Below, piece after piece: positions 62,994 through 64,000 of a stretch of 64,000 bases of DNA. Under the pieces are notes generated by a model. It was not told the origin of the DNA, did not search any database, and saw only the letters and a program-made list of their open reading frames with translations. The first letter of the stretch is position 1, and each line of letters opens with the position of its first letter. The DNA comes from Bordetella sp. BOR01 (lineage in GTDB: Bacteria > Pseudomonadota > Gammaproteobacteria > Burkholderiales > Burkholderiaceae_B). The position numbers were made by a program, and so were the translations under genes. Location of the stretch: contig NZ_JAHUWT010000003.1 in the NCBI RefSeq assembly GCF_019218885.1, positions 1,240,001 through 1,304,000 of the forward strand. The letters run 5' to 3'.

Positions 62994-63914
62994 ATGAACA
63001 AAATATTCTCTCCCGAACAAATCCAGGGAATCGTCCCGCCTCTGGTTACGCCGTTCGCTGCCGACGGTTCGCTTGACGAGCAAGCTTTGCGCGAAACAAC
63101 ACGCTTCATGCTGGACCAGGGTGTGCACGGCCTGGTGGTGGGCGGCAGTTCCGGCGAAGGGTACACGCTGGGTGTCGACGAACTGCGGCGCATTACCGAA
63201 CTCGCCGCCGAGGAAATCGACGGCCGTGTGCCGCTGGTGGCTGGAGTCATTGCCAATAGCACGCGCGATGCCATTGCCAAGGCCAAGGCTGTTTCGTCGC
63301 TGGGTGTGTCGGCGCTGCAGGTCACTCCAGCCCATTACATCTACAAGACCGACGACGCGTCGATGCTGCGTCACTTCCGTGAAATCGCCGATGAAACCGA
63401 TGTGCCGATTCTGATCTACAACGTGATTCCCTGGAACTACCTGAGCCCGTCGCTGCTTTTGCAGGCCATGCGCGAAGTGCCTGGCGTGGTGGGTGTGAAG
63501 CAGAGCGCCGGCGACCTGAAGGCGTTGGCCGACTTGCTGGTCGACGCCCGCCCCACGGACCGCATCTTCGCTGCCGTCGATGCATTGCTTTACCCGTGCA
63601 TTGCACTTGGCGCGCATGGTGTTATCTCGATCCTGACGACCGCGGTACCTTCGGCGCTTGTGCAATTGTGGGATGCGGTCAAGCGAGGCGACCACGAGTT
63701 TGGGCGAGACATGCACGCGCGCTTGTTGCGCCTCTGGAACGCCCTGTATGCGGACAACCGGGTGGCAACCACGAAATACGCGCTCTGGTTGCAGGGAGCG
63801 CCCACTGGCCATACCTTGCGTCCGGTGGCCGCGGTCACGCCCGCGCAGAAAGCCGCGATTCGCAAGGCGCTTGCCGGTGTGCTGCCGAACGCGAGCCTGC
63901 GGGCCGACGACTAA
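62994..63914 (+). CDS. DapA/N-acetylneuraminate-lyase family aldolase or dehydratase
   Basis: Class I Schiff-base lyase of 306 residues with GIVPPLVTPFAADGSLDEQAL, the GGSSGEGYTLG loop, catalytic Tyr in LIYNVIPWNYL and Schiff-base Lys in GVVGVKQSAGD. In place of the GSTGE of DapA it has GSSGE, as in sugar-acid aldolases and dehydratases of the family. The ATG at 62994 is chosen over a long upstream extension. With the Bug receptor, FCD regulator and hydroxypyruvate isomerase-like gene it forms a catabolic cluster; a 2-oxo acid derived from a sugar acid is the likely substrate. Confidence 0.87.
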   Translation: MNKIFSPEQIQGIVPPLVTPFAADGSLDEQALRETTRFMLDQGVHGLVVGGSSGEGYTLGVDELRRITELAAEEIDGRVPLVAGVIANSTRDAIAKAKAVSSLGVSALQVTPAHYIYKTDDASMLRHFREIADETDVPILIYNVIPWNYLSPSLLLQAMREVPGVVGVKQSAGDLKALADLLVDARPTDRIFAAVDALLYPCIALGAHGVISILTTAVPSALVQLWDAVKRGDHEFGRDMHARLLRLWNALYADNRVATTKYALWLQGAPTGHTLRPVAAVTPAQKAAIRKALAGVLPNASLRADD

Positions 63915-63923
63915 GGAGACCGA

Positions 63924-64000
63924 ATGCCCCGCTTTGCCGCCAACCTGACTATGCTATTTACCGAGCTGCCGTTCATGCAGCGCTTCGAAGCGGCCGCGCG
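63924..64000 (+). CDS. hyi: Hydroxypyruvate isomerase family protein (N-terminus only)
   Basis: The first 25 codons of a gene that runs off the window. MPRFAANLTMLFTELPFMQR is the standard start of hydroxypyruvate isomerase (Hyi) and its relative 2-oxo-tetronate isomerase (OtnI), TIM-barrel enzymes of sugar-acid breakdown. AAGGAG stands 7 bases before the ATG, and the gene is 9 bases after the DapA-like gene, so it is in the same operon. The two enzyme types cannot be told apart from this piece. Confidence 0.75.
   Translation, partial: MPRFAANLTMLFTELPFMQRFEAAA

Overview
The window is high-GC DNA from a betaproteobacterium, most likely an Alcaligenaceae member close to Bordetella or Achromobacter. 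The evidence is three periplasmic 'Bug'-type solute receptors without their own permeases, the FmdB/DUF502/aspS order, birA overlapping coaX (called baf in Bordetella), and waaC followed by waaA at the end of an LPS locus. Species cannot be fixed from the sequence alone. I saw no tRNA, rRNA, CRISPR array or complete insertion sequence.

Left part (1-22231). A truncated PLP aminotransferase is followed by a free-methionine sulfoxide reductase and a DapA-like lyase/aldolase. Next is a tight four-gene operon (3145-7635): two histidine-box membrane oxygenases, a KAS III condensing enzyme fused to a haem-oxygenase-like diiron domain, and a protein of unknown function. This is the best candidate for an undescribed pathway. 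It is followed by a permease overlapping an exported methyltransferase, a GMC oxidoreductase, a putative antiporter, an SDR/LysR pair, the fmdB-DUF502-aspS housekeeping set, an EEP nuclease/ClsB pair, and a probable polymorphic toxin with a small partner gene.

Middle (22232-49576). Two exporters and a CoxG-like protein lead into a surface-polysaccharide locus (25235-39502): an O-antigen-ligase-like protein, a WecA/WbpL-like initiating transferase, five glycosyltransferases, the Wzm/Wzt ABC exporter (Wzt with a C-terminal extension), UDP-galactopyranose mutase, then core enzymes WaaC and WaaA. This implies an ABC-exported, probably galactofuranose-containing O antigen. Cofactor and cell-wall genes follow (coaX, birA, a hydrolase, a D,D-carboxypeptidase, D-amino-acid transaminase, ybeD, lipB, lipA). 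Next come dTDP-rhamnose genes rfbB, rfbD and rfbC (no rfbA here) and a cobalamin adenosyltransferase.

Right part (49649-64000). This is a catabolic region. A Rieske oxygenase (alpha, beta, separate reductase) lies with a flavin monooxygenase, a Bug receptor and a LysR regulator that sits inside the set. Then come a CusF-like protein, a second Bug receptor with a racemase-fold protein lacking both catalytic cysteines, a LysR regulator, hslVU with a likely heat-shock promoter, and an FCD regulator/Bug receptor/DapA-like/hydroxypyruvate-isomerase-like cluster that runs off the end.
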